From the NCBI GenBank assembly GCA_033239525.1, contig BSYO01000002.1:15720626-15784625 (forward strand): DNA of 64,000 bases, written 5' to 3'. The position numbers and the translations under genes were made by a program. Below the pieces are notes generated by a model, which worked only from the letters and a program-made list of their open reading frames with translations, did no database searches and was not told where the DNA came from. How positions within the stretch are numbered: the first letter of the stretch is position 1; each line of letters opens with the position of its first letter. Positions 1 to 11,000 of the stretch are shown piece by piece. This stretch comes from Nepenthes gracilis. Taxonomy: Eukaryota; Streptophyta; Magnoliopsida; Caryophyllales; Nepenthaceae.

Positions 1-440
1 AATTATGATCTTTATCCCAAGTGCCAAAAAATAGAAAGAACAGTTGGGGGTGCGAGGGGAGAAGACTTATTTCCGTTCTTCTCTCTGGTTCATCCAGCTA
101 ACATATATCTTGAACATTTGATCATAAAGACAAGAGACGTGAAGAAAGGTATGGTTCTATCAAGTATTGCTATTACGATTTCGCCCAAATGAAATTAAAC
201 ACAGAAAGAACAAAAGAGGGACCAAGAAGAACTCTTTCCATTCTTCTCTCTGGTTCATCCAGCTAAAATATATTGAAGATTTGACCATAAAGTCAGAGAG
301 ATGAAGAAAGATATGATTCTTGTCAAGTAGACCTAATTATGATTTCAAAATGAGGTAATTGAATTAGCATCGACCATAGTGGATGCCCAAAAAAATAGAA
401 TAGATTTGAGGGAACAGAGGATCCCCTTTCCATTCAAACC
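1..440. repeat. imperfect tandem repeat, about 168 bp, ~2.5 copies
   Basis: Two blocks (about 61-181 and 228-345) share the core CTCTCTGGTTCATCCAGCTA, followed by similar 'gatcataaag...agagatgaagaaag' text. Each is preceded by a related AATTATGATTTC-like stretch, and a third partial copy starts near 333. No open frame runs through it and its origin is not recognised. Confidence 0.7.
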
Positions 441-1252
441 ATTGCTTTTCAATCCAAAGTCTGGATTCTCTAATTAACTGACCTATTTTCACGGCAGGAG
501 GAATTGATACGAAGAATCAGGCTACAAATTTAAAGTTGCCAAATCACAAGCTCTGAAGCTAAAAAAAAAAAAGAGGAGTCCATTTTCTGCGAGCATTCTA
601 CGGACTCAAGGAAGAAATTAAACGGTGCATAATTGTTCAAGTTGTCTGGGAAAACTCACGTACCAACAAGATCATACAGAGGCAGCGACGAATCAACGAT
701 CTTTTTGAGTCCCAAAAATGAAATGAAGCGAACAATTTGGAAGGAACGTAGTTAATATCAGGAACAGAGAAGGTAGTCTATCTGATCACTTTTTGTTTGG
801 ATTCTTTCAGCAGCTCGTAAACGAATGAGACTGAGGAGTGACAATTGAACACGTGCAGGAAATCGAACGAACAAAGAATATTCTTAGTCGGATATGATCT
901 GGACACGTGCGTCGCCTCTATTTATTTGATGTCAGGGAAGCCCGAAAGGGGACAGGAACAACCAAAGCAACCAAATTTTGTAATTTAAAACTCTTACTTC
1001 TTAAAAAAAAAATATATAGACATATTTATTAATACGCTTTGAATCTAAACTTAAATAGACTCGGGTCAAATACTTTATCAAGTTTTGATCTCCATTTACT
1101 GAGTTTTGGGTCCTATACAGTACAACTTCAAACAAGAAATCAGGTATCGGTGGAATTTTGTCTCACTGAAAAAATTCCGATGCTCAAGTCAGTAATCGGC
1201 TTTTTGAAATTATAATGTGAATGTAAAGAATGCAAAAATGGATGCAAGGAGT
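441..1252. other. non-coding stretch, no gene recognised
   Basis: No ORF with recognisable content. A frame from about 560 to 718 on the plus strand stays open without a Met and matches no family I know. The stretch contains an A12 tract (561-572), two CACGTG boxes and a TATA-like TATTTAT, listed separately. Confidence 0.5.
850..925 (+). promoter_or_regulatory. two G-boxes followed by a TATA-like box
   Basis: CACGTG occurs at 850-855 and 904-909, and a TATTTATT-like box lies at about 919-926. CACGTG is the plant G-box bound by bZIP/bHLH factors, and two copies ahead of a TATA-like box is a plausible promoter order. No supported gene follows, so this may be a relic or chance. Confidence 0.3.
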
Positions 1253-1317
1253 GTGTATATAAGTGGGAGTACACTCCTAGGATGAGTGGCTTTTATAATT
1301 GCTCGTGAGGAGCAATT
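1253..1317 (+). promoter_or_regulatory. TATA box and hairpin, LTR-like transcription start region
   Basis: TATATAAG at about 1255 is a strong TATA box. It is followed by a perfect stem AATTGCTC (1297-1304)/GAGCAATT (1310-1317) with a 5-base loop. A second palindrome CCATGGC/GCCATGG lies at 1463-1484. TATA plus a structured leader resembles the U3/R boundary of an LTR, possibly that of the Transposase_28-type element further right, but no LTR ends were found. Confidence 0.4.
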
Positions 1318-2200
1318 TCTCTAAATACTAAGTTCGTTGAGAATTAGTAGTAGAGAGAGTGTGAGCGTAGGAAGTTCGAGAGAGTAGGAGGGCTTCTAAG
1401 AGTTTTGTAATTGCTTGAGGTCTATTGTGGGCAAGAGAAGGTGTGATTGAAAGCATCAGCTCCCATGGCCTTTTATAGCCATGGCCACGGGATGCCTTCC
1501 TTATGCAGAGGGGCTTATTGCCCCCGCTCTGTTGGAAATCGTTGCATTTCCTGTGTAGGCATGAGCGCCTTTCTGGTTGTAACGATCAAAGAGGCTAATC
1601 TCCTTCCTTCTATGTTTTGTAACCGTTAGGGTTTCTAACAGACCGTACGTAGATTCTGGCGCCTTTTTTTTAGGATGTGCTTTGATTCTGGAGATGACCG
1701 TTACAGTGAAACTTGCCTTCTCTGGAGATGTGAAAAATTAGGGTAAATGATTGTTTTGGCTCGAGGATGGACACGTGGGCTAGTCTGGACATGGGCCTGT
1801 ATTCATCATGGGTCGTGGCCAGCCTACTTTTCACTTCCCCAGTCAACGACATTGTTAATCGTCCTGGGCTTAGATGGGCCTTTGTGATTTTGGGCCTCTA
1901 CCGGCCCACTTACTCTTCCTGCGGTCAACAATAGCGTTGACAATCTAAGCAGAAATAGGCCGTTGAGAATTTGAGCCATTTCCTCCTTTGGGCCAGCCTG
2001 CTACTTGCGTTCCTATCACTAGCCCCCCATATTGGTGATCCGGGACTCCGGTCTCCAGCATGTTCTTGATGAGATTCGTCCAGCTGTATAATTTGAGACA
2101 GTTTGATGAGTGAACTAGCAGTGGCTCTTGGTCTGTTGACCACGTTACTCGTGATTATTGACCATAACGCCAAAATCCGAAGAGCAAAGTTGGAAGAGAC
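1318..2200. other. non-coding, possible 5' leader of the gypsy-type element
   Basis: Contains several GGGCCT/GGCCCA and GTTGAC words and an 'AGCCCCCCA' stretch near 2024. I associate these with the leaders of Tat-like gypsy elements carrying Transposase_28 genes, but that is recall and not proof. No coding capacity is seen. Confidence 0.3.
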
Positions 2201-2632
2201 GTTGACTAGATTTGTTGACCGTTTTAGTCTGAATTTGGAGAACTGGCTGAAGGAAAACGTTGAACAAATTTGCTGACCGTCCTGATAAGAATCCAAGAAA
2301 CTTGGGCAATGTGAGAAACATTGACCGAATTTGTTGACCATCCTGATAAGAATTTGGGAAACTTAGGCAAGGTAAGGATCATTGATTGGATTCGTTAACC
2401 ATCCTAATAAGAATCCGGAGAATTAAGTAGGAAGAGGAACGTTGACCGGATTCGTTGACCGTCCTAGTAAGAATTTGGAGAATTTGGGCAAGGTGAGGAG
2501 TATTGACCGGATTCGTTGACCGTCCTGGTAAGAATTTGGAGAACTGAGTAGGAAAAGGAGTGTTGATTAGATTCGTTGACCATCTTGGTAAGAATCCAGG
2601 GAATTGGGCAAGGTGAGGAGTATTAACCAAAT
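2201..2632. repeat. 60-bp minisatellite, about 7 units
   Basis: Units begin with GTTGAC-like words at about 2201, 2260, 2320, 2381, 2441, 2502, 2562 and 2622, a regular step of 60-61 bp. Each unit carries paired TTGACC words and a 'GGTAAGAATTTGGAGAA'-like core, and 60-bp neighbours are highly similar. Reading frames through it are open only because of the repeat. TTGAC is the W-box core, so the array contains many potential WRKY sites. Whether they function is unknown. Confidence 0.85.
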
Positions 2633-3079
2633 ATCAGCATGAATGACCTAGATATCAAATAACAACAAATGACATGAATTCCATAGAATCCGGATATCGT
2701 AAAATCCGACACATAGATTCTATTGAACACAACCCGTGGACTCTACCAAATCCGAATTTCAAGAGGTATGAGTAATGACAAAATATCACAATGAGTCTCC
2801 TTGACCTTATTTCTGTCACCATGAACCAAAAGCCGCATATTTACACCCCCAATGATTGGGTAAGTCCAATGAGATTATCCATGATATCATCACTACTCCT
2901 ACAGTTCTCCTAGAGGTTGTATCCGTAGCATGCCCATACCATTCGTTATTGCCCTCGTCCAATGATATCCCTGATATCATATCCTATAATAGTTACATGG
3001 CTATAAGCATTCCCTAAATAAATAATATATCTTGTTATCACCATATATGAGAATTAGTATCGGATAAGTGTAGACCACG

Positions 3080-3118
3080 CTAAGGTATCGTAGCCTCCCA
3101 TTCAACTAGATACCTTAG
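3080..3118. other. 10-bp perfect inverted repeat
   Basis: CTAAGGTATC at 3080-3089 and GATACCTTAG at 3109-3118 are exact complements separated by 19 bases. It lies within the candidate solo LTR. Confidence 0.6.
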
Positions 3119-3537
3119 TGTTTTCATACGTTTTTTTCTTAATATTGACTATAGGAAACCAATAACTCAACTATTCATGCAACCAAATACACATAAAGGA
3201 GGCTTTATAATTTTAATGAAAAAATTATCGTTTGGTATCGATAAAGACCATACACACACAATTCAAAGATGATGCAAATAATGTCATTATCGGAAAGAGA
3301 GTAACGGTACCAAGAATAGTTTATATATTCAATCGAATACTCTAATATTTTATTAAATCATTTTTAACTCAGTCGGAGTCTCAAAATTACCTATAAGGCG
3401 ACAAAATATCCTTAATTTTATCGTTATCGAACTAACCCACGATTCTCATTTTATTTAATTATCCCAATCAATTTCACAACAATCTAGTCAAAATAATAAT
3501 TACCGATAACATTCTCCTCAATTAATTAACAATTTCA

Positions 3538-3960
3538 ATGTATATATATATATATATATATATATCTACATCACTTACATACAAATATATATATATATAC
3601 AAATATTTATTTATTTATTTATATTTATACATATACACACACCTCGATACACACAAACACATGCATAATCCTCATCCACGTACACATACCCACCATCAGA
3701 TTTCCTCAGACTACCTATCCAAATTTACTTATATTTAAACCTACAATATACACACCCACGGCACCTCCCTCATCCACATACTCCACATCTGCTGCCAACC
3801 TCTCTCTCACGTGCACACACCCTTTTAGCATCCTTGCACTTTTCTCATACACACCCACTGCCACCACACACAACACAGACACACGCCCACGCATATCCTC
3901 TTCATACTTGTACCATATACGTGTGCGTATACACACGTATCCATATAATACATCTACACC
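3538..3960. repeat. TA microsatellite passing into a CA-rich tract
   Basis: A run of about twelve TA units starts near 3540. Interrupted TATATA and TTTA runs follow to about 3640, then dense CACAC/CATAC words to about 3960. Frames on both strands translate as low-complexity Tyr/Ile or His/Thr and are not genes. Confidence 0.9.
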
Positions 3961-4707
3961 CATATAATGTAACCCATACTACCCATTTAGCAATCGATTT
4001 TCTGAATCACATTCTCTCCACTTCCCTTGACTTGCAACCCGACGTGCAACACAGAGCAATGGCGCTCTGTTCTTTCACATCTCATTCAATTCCACTGTAA
4101 AATAAGAACAATCTCACATTTCTTTAACCATGTGAACGACAACTATTTGTTATATTATCTTACTAAATTTCGACCTTCAATTTAATGAGAAACCCTCAAA
4201 ATTACAGGTTCTTTACGGTGCTCTATTGTTCCCCCAATTTTTTTTGATTCAAAGGAAACATGACAGAATTCCCACTAAATCACGCATACAGCAAGGAAAT
4301 CAACATTAACAATGAAAATGGAAAGATTTACTTGCAGAAACGAGGGATTTTACTTGCGAATGAAATCTCAATCAACTTTCTTCAATTTCGTTTTCTTCTT
4401 TTGGCAATGACAATAGCGGCACAAATTGACAATGATGATGATACCAACCAATGGCGGCAACTTCGTCCCGAATCCACGATGGCCATTAGTAGCGGCAACG
4501 GCCCGGAACAGCATTGACGGTATTAGCTGCACGTCCCGAGTTTCACAACGGTGACCCTTTCTTCCATTGCGTGCTCTTCCCTTTCTTAAACAGTGGAAGG
4601 TCATCTTTTAGGGTTCGGTCATCAGCTTCCTTCCTTCCTTCCTTCTTCCTCACCACAACCCTTGCGCCCATTTCGCCTTTTCTTTCTCTCTCTCTTCCTG
4701 TTTTCTA

Positions 4708-4850
4708 ATTATTATTATTATTATTGTTATTATTATTATTATTATTATATTTACTTATTTATTATTATTATTACTATTATTATTATTTTATTATCATTAA
4801 CATTTATTATTAATAATTTAATACTTATTATTTATAATATTTATTAATAT
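4708..4850. repeat. TTA/ATT trinucleotide microsatellite
   Basis: Interrupted ATT/TTA repeat from about 4708, passing into general AT-rich sequence. It is preceded by a CTTCCTTCC pyrimidine tract. It is most likely part of the candidate LTR ending at 4924. Confidence 0.9.
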
Positions 4851-4924
4851 CAATATATCATATTATTTATTGTTATATTAAAATTATCTTTATATAATCC
4901 GGGTTAAAATATCGGGATATTACA

Positions 4925-6735
4925 GATTGTCTCTGTGATTTCTACTGGTGAGGTGAGAGAACTGTATATTGAGTTCAATATCCCACGTGAGATTGCATTT
5001 ATGATATCTAGTGAGCAGGACAGGGCATGCTTTCCTCCTGATGGCTGCATCATTGTGTATGAGGGTCATATAATGAGTGGGCATTGTATCCTTGTCCCAG
5101 AGGAGCTGCTTGGCATCTTCATGGTTCTTAGGGTTCCTATCGCACGGCTCCATGCCAATGCTGTGTGGTACCTTTGCTTGTTGTGCATCTTCCTTTGCCA
5201 CTACTCACGGATGCTAACGGTGGAGGGCGTGAGGGTGATGTTTCGATTCATGCAAAATGGGAACTAGATCTCATTGTTCCCTAGAAAGTTCCACATCAGC
5301 AGCGCCATATATGATTCTCTCAAAAATTGGAAGGATCGTTTCTTTTTTGAGCACGTTGCTTATTCATGGCCCTTATCCTGGAATTAGGGAAAGGTTCCTA
5401 GCACATTCACCGGGAAGCCCGAGCAGGAAGAAGTGGTGGTTGTGGAGCCACTGTTGCGGCTAGTGAGGGACCATCTCTCTGAGTTTAGAAGAGATTACCT
5501 AGTTTCTAGGGAGGAAGCCAGGAAGACTTGTTGGGGACCTCCTTCTCCAGTCTAGAAGATTAGATCTCTCCTGCCAGTGGCCTCATAGCACAAAAGGGAA
5601 GTTGGCGCTCTTGCCATTGATGTGGCCAGTGCACCTTCCACCGATGATGCGCCCAGCAGTCCAAGACAGAAGAGGGCTATGATGATAGAGCCTTCTTCGT
5701 CATCCTCCATAGGCTACATAACGGTCGGATGACTCACTGGAGCCAGAGAGCACTATAGAGTAGAGGCTGCTATGGAGGAGTACGTGGCCATGCTATGCGC
5801 CATTACAAGTGGCATTGCCACTGCGCTATTGTAGCCGGAGGACTTGGTGGTGCAAGCCACGATGATGGAGCTATTTCCTAGAGCCATTGGAATGGAGCCG
5901 ACTGATTAGCCGCCAACTGAGCCGGAGGAGCTAGCCATGGAGCCGTCTACAGTGCCATATGAGCAGTCGCTAGAGAGTTGCTTGAGGCTGTGGACATCAG
6001 CACCGAGCAAGCGGAGGAGATTATTGGTGAGGCTTCTATGGAGTAGGCTCAGGAGGAGCCCACCCTAGGTCCCTCTTCAGCAGGTTCTTCTTGGAGGTCA
6101 TGGAGACGGCCAAGAAGGGAATGAAGAGTCTTTATGGTAACCTCTCGAAGCTCTCCTTTTCTTTCTCTTTAGTTATAGCTTCTTAACTCCTTTGACCTTT
6201 TGCAGGAGGAGAAGATTTTGCTCGCGGTGCGCAAGGGCCTGCGCTAGAGAGACGCAGTAATTGGCAACTGCGATGAGGAGATTGCTGAGATAGAGGAGGA
6301 GATGGACTAGTTGGACGTCCAAGTTCAGCAGCACCATGTAGAGAAAGCTGCACTCGAATGGAAACTATTGGAGCTTAGGACGCAATCAGCAAGGCCATCG
6401 GTGAGAGCTTCTCAGGCGGAGGAGCGAGCATCTCTAGTGGATGAAAGAGCTTCTGTGGTGGAGAAGCTTATGGCAGAGCTCAGAGTAAAAGTCGTTAAAT
6501 TAGAGAATGAACTTGCCATCCGTCTTCACCCTCAGGAGGTTACCTAGGTGTTGTGGGCCAGGCTCTGGGAAGGCATCCGGATTAGTCGCCACATTACTAG
6601 GATCATGGACCCCAAATTTTCAACCGGCATCCTTGATCTCGCTAACCATGGTGCACAGATAAGTGAGGATCTTGTTGATTTTTCACGGGGCGACGAAGGG
6701 CTGCTCCCGCACCCTCCTGGGAGCTCTACTCCTTA
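4925..6735 (+). pseudogene. Transposase_28 / putative gypsy-type transposon protein, broken
   Basis: The frame from 4935 reads through ELYIEFNIP, then an Arg-Ala-Cys-x-Pro-Pro-x-Gly-Cys-Ile block and LHANAVWYLCLLCIFL. This is the order and spacing of the plant Transposase_28 domain (a sandwich of IP...RA..PP.G...YE and PNAW/W..L..F). After a frame change, NWKDRFFFEH (about 5320-5350) matches the WK.RFFFV step that follows in the family. A frame at 6311-6547 is rich in Glu, Ala, Leu and Arg heptads (EERASLVDERASVVEKLMAEL) and fits the C-terminal coiled coil. Several frameshifts and stops make it a relic. In the family the protein is linked to Tat-type gypsy elements and has no proven enzymatic activity. 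Its 5' end abuts the candidate solo LTR, which probably interrupted it. Confidence 0.65.
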
Positions 6736-7182
6736 GTTGTACATTTGTATTTTTGGTTTAGACGTCCTCTTGTATATTTGAGTGTATTAATGGAAAAACA
6801 TATTTTTATAGCAATTCAGTCTCTTTGCCTTGTTTTTTCTTTCCTTTTTTGTTTACTACTTGATGTGTATGTTGGCAAACCAACATATCGAGTGGCTTTT
6901 GGGCCGATTAACCTGCAGCATTGACCATCGAGGTCTTATTGCTCGAAGATGGGCCCTTAGCCCTCAAGGCATTGCTTTTATACAAGAGTATGCCTTAGCA
7001 TTTTGTGCCCTCGTAATGCATCGCGCTGCCAAGACTCGGGGCAGCCAGCTTTTGGATGGAGTACTTTGCTCCTGCTTTGTTGTCCGTTGTAGATTAATCA
7101 TGCTATCTGCTACCGGGAAGAGGTTGTCGACGTACTATATAAGCCCCCTAAGATTTAGAATTAGACCGCGGATGGGTCCATT
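6736..7182. other. non-coding tail after the gypsy-type relic
   Basis: AT-rich 3'-UTR-like sequence (TTGTATTTTTGG, TTAATGGAAAAAC) with a possible poly(A) region near 6790. An open frame at 6830-7204 has no recognisable content. Confidence 0.35.
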
Positions 7183-7480
7183 GGATGACCAAGGTTTTAT
7201 TTGACCGCTTACGGGCTACCTGGATGACTAGGGTTTAATTTGACTACTTACAGGCCGCCTAGAGGACTAGGGTTTAATTCTACCGCTTACGGGTCGCTGG
7301 ATGACTAGGGTTTGATTTGCTTGCTTACGGGCTGCCTGGATGATTAGGGCTTTATTCAACTACTTACGGGCCACCTGGATGACTAGGGTTTAATTCGACC
7401 GCTTACGGGCCGCTTGGATGATTAGGGTTTAATTTGATCGTTCACGGGCTACCTGGATGACTAGAGTTTAATTGTGAATG
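7183..7480. repeat. 39-bp tandem repeat with a telo-box in most units
   Basis: GGATGA words recur at about 7183, 7222, 7261, 7299, 7338, 7377, 7416 and 7455, an exact 39-bp step. The consensus includes GGATGACTAGGGTTTAATT, then GACCGCTTACGGGC. Five units keep an intact TAGGGTTTA, the reverse of the plant telo-box TAAACCCTA. Stops occur in all frames. Confidence 0.85.
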
Positions 7481-7548
7481 GGTGAAGATCTGCCTTGACT
7501 TAGGGTAGTCTAGGTCGTTTGTTTTGTGCATCCTGCAAACAAGCATTC

Positions 7549-8069
7549 TGTGACGGATCGGATTATTTTCCTTAAATAATTTCCATCAAAACACAAAATT
7601 TAAAGCCCATGAACAATAATAATATAAAATTTTTGTTAAAAATTAGACAGAATTCTATTTATAAATCGGACGTTTGCTAAAATATAAACACCTGTAAATC
7701 AACCTTGTACAATTGTCCACAAAAAATTCCACAACGCAACAACACAATTACAAAACTCATCACACTACGCAAAATCCAACAGGCTCAACAACACAATTGA
7801 GCGCCAGGCAAACATGGCCTCACTGCCGGCTCGCACTTGAGCGCATAGGGGCACGCAATGAGTGCTACACCACTGCCTTCTTGCACTCGAGCCCAGGGTC
7901 GAGCACACAGCAGGCGCAACTCTACTTGCAACACTTCAGTAGTCCACAGCCTGATTTTCCCTTAGTTCTATTTCCGATACATATACTTTCGCATACAATA
8001 GGCCTAGTATTAATTATTATTACGTAAATTACCTCCTATTTATTATATTTTTAGACATGGAACCTCACA
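7549..8069 (-). mobile_element. LTR of element J (3' LTR in element sense), internally deleted
   Basis: On the plus strand it starts TGTGACGGATCGG and ends GGAACCTCACA. On the minus strand it begins TGTGAGGTTCC, directly after a purine tract (AAGTGGGGAAGAGT) that serves as polypurine tract for the adjoining pol. At ~521 bp it is far shorter than its relatives in this window (2.0-3.4 kb). Its two ends match theirs, so the middle, including the conserved hairpin, seems deleted. One CTCGAG survives near 7887. Confidence 0.75.
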
Positions 8070-8081
8070 ACTCTTCCCCAC

Positions 8082-11000
8082 TTATAAAATTTCGTGCTCG
8101 AAATTTAACAAGTTTGAAAATTTAATAAAACCTACGTACCTCGAAACAAGTGGGGGTTTTTCCCGAATTTTGTCCTCTCTTTCCCATGTCGCCTCCTCGT
8201 GGGAATGATTCCTCCATAAAACTTTCACGAGAGGGATCGATCTTGAGCGCAAAATTTGGTCCTTGGGGTTTACGATCTCTATGGGCCTCTCTACATATGA
8301 TAAATCCTCACTGATAACCAAAGGACTATAATCAATCACATGCGTCGGATCGTAGATGTACTTCCTCAACATAGAAACAAAGAAAATGTTGTGCACCTCG
8401 GCCAAACTCGGTGGCAAAGCTAAACGATATGCCATTTCACTAACTCGCTCAAGGATCTCAAATGGTCCAATGAAGTGGGCTTCATTTCCCCTTAATGTTA
8501 AAACCTGGAAATTCCCTTCCACGGTGACACCTTTAGGAAAATGAAATCTCCGACCTCGAATCTGAGTTTAGATCTCCGCCGATCGGTATAACTCTTCTAT
8601 CGACTCTGGGTGATTTTCAGCTTTTCTAAAACAACCGCGATCCTTTTCGATGACTCCCGAATAACATCCGAACCCAACAAATGCCTATCCTTGGTCTCCT
8701 CTCATTGGATGGAGATCGGCACTTCCTACCATAAAGTCCTCGAAGGAGGCCATTCCGATACTTGCTTAGAAGCTATTGTTGTAGGCAAACTCGGTTAGTG
8801 CTAAGTGATCATCCAAGTTCCCTTTGAACTCCAATACCGAAGCCCGAAGCATATTCTGTAGTATTTGGATCGTCCGCTCAGATTGGCCATCGGAATGAGG
8901 ATGATAAGTCCTACTAAACTTCAGATTCATCTCTAACTCACGGTGCAAGCTCTCCCAAAATTTAGAGATGAACCGTGAATCACGATCAGACACAATAGAT
9001 GCTAGCACACAGTGCAACCTCACAATCTCGTTGATGTACAACTGTGCTAGACGATCACGAAAATACGTAGTCTGACTGGCTATAAAATGGGCAAATTTCG
9101 TTAGCTGATCCATAATGACCCAGATCGCATCATGATTCTTTGAAGTTCTGAGCAATCCTAACACAAAGTCCATTGAAATGTCTTCCCACTTCCAACTAGG
9201 AACGGGCAGAGGCTACAATAATTTAGAAGGCTTTCTCCTCTCGGCCTTCAGCTGCTAACAGATAAGACATTGGTTAACAAAAACTACGATCTCTCTTCGC
9301 ATGTTCCTCCACCAAAATATTTTTCTCAAGTCCTGGTACATTTTATTTATATTGGGGTGAATCATGTACTGAGTCCTATGTGCCTCCATTATTTCTTCCT
9401 TTAGCTCCTTGTCATCTAGCACACATAGCAACTCCCAAAATCTCAAAATTCCATCTGCACATACGTTAAACTCAACTCGAAAGTCTCTGCCAAGGTCGCC
9501 TGCAATGTTCATCAGAAACGGGTCATTCACTTGCCTGTCCTTGATCCTTTAGAGGATCTTGGGCTGTACCTGCAAAAAGGATAATATAATCCTATTACCC
9601 TTGACGTAGTGCTGAATATGATAAGACTTCAGACAGTCTAGCAATTCCATCTACTTAATCTACATTGTTGCCACCCAACAAGTTCGGCGACTCAGGGCAT
9701 CCATGACTACATTTGCTTTCCCCGGTTGATACTGGATCTCACAATCATAATCTTTGAGGAACTTGATCCATCGCCACTGCTTTATTTTCAACTCTTTCTA
9801 GGAAAACAAATACTTAAAGCTCTTGTAGTCGGAGTACATTAAAAATTTCTCTCCATACAAATAGTACCTCCAAATTTTGAATGTGAACACCACAGCAACT
9901 AGCTCTAAATCATGGGTCGAGTAGTTTTTCTCATGGACCTTTAATTGCCGAGACCCATAAGCTACTATCTTTCCCCTTTGCATTAGGACACATATGAGTC
10001 CCACTTTAGAAGCATCACAATACGCTTTGAACCCACTGGAATAATCAGAAAGAGTCAGAATCGGGGTAGTCGTCAACCGATCCTTCAACTCTTGGAAGCT
10101 TTGGTGACACTCCTCAGTCCTGTCAAAGCTCGCTTCCTTCTTCGTCAAACGGGTGAGGGGTAAGGCTATCCAAGGAAAATTCTCCATGAAATGACGATAA
10201 TAACCGGCCATCTCCAAAAAGCTTCGGACCTTCGACACAGTCGTAGGTTGACTCCAATTAATCACTGCTTCAATTTTCTGTGGGTTCACCGAGACACCTC
10301 CATTAGAAATTACATGGCCCAATAATACTACCTTATCGAGCCAAAACTCGCATTTCTTCAACTTCACGAACAACTGATGTTCCCGAAGAGTCTATGGCAC
10401 GATTCTTGAGTGCACCTCATGCTCGGTGTGATCCTTGAAATAAATTAGAACATTGTCAATGAAAACCACAACAAACTTATCCAAATATAGCTGTAAGACC
10501 CGATTCATTAGATCCATAAACACAACTGGTGCATTAGTCAATCTGAACGGCATCAAAAGGAACTTGTAGTGACCATACCTCGTTCGGAAAGCCATCTTTG
10601 CTCCATCCTCCTGCTTAATGCGAAGATGATGGTATCCCGATTGAAGATCAATCTTGGAATACACTCGGGACCGTTGTAATTGGTCAAAAAGATCACCAAT
10701 TTGCGGCAGATGATACTTGTTCTTGATCGTGATCTTATTCAACTCACGATAGTCTATATATTGCCTCAAGACCCCATCCTTCTTTTTGACAAATAGGACT
10801 GGAGCACCCCACGGTGAAACATTGGGTCTAATAAAACCCGTATCGAGCAAGTTCAGTAACTGCTATTTCAACTCCTTTAGCTCAGCAGGGGTCATACGGT
10901 AGGGGGCTTTTGATATGGGTGTTGATCCCTGCATGAGGTCAATCCTGAACTCGATCTCATGGTGTGATAGCAGAGTAGACAACTTGTCAGGGAACACGTC

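Larger units (their letters stand above)
2640..4924 (-). mobile_element. candidate solo LTR (minus strand), left edge uncertain
   Basis: The right edge reads ATATCGGGATATTACA. On the minus strand this is TGTAATATCCCG, a typical start of a chromovirus LTR. The segment lies just before the Transposase_28 relic, is AT-rich and carries no gene. A TG suitable as the other end occurs at 2640, but I found no matching 5-bp target duplication (GATTG follows the right edge), so the left boundary is tentative. Confidence 0.4.

Noticed and set aside
560..718. Possible exon end on the plus strand (stop after a QRRINDLFESQK-like run), or first exon on the minus strand
   Set aside because: Too short, no Met, no recognisable family, and flanking splice sites are not convincing.
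3538..4100. Low-complexity frames over the TA/CA tracts and (4593-4847) over the TTA tract
   Set aside because: Microsatellite translation, not genes.
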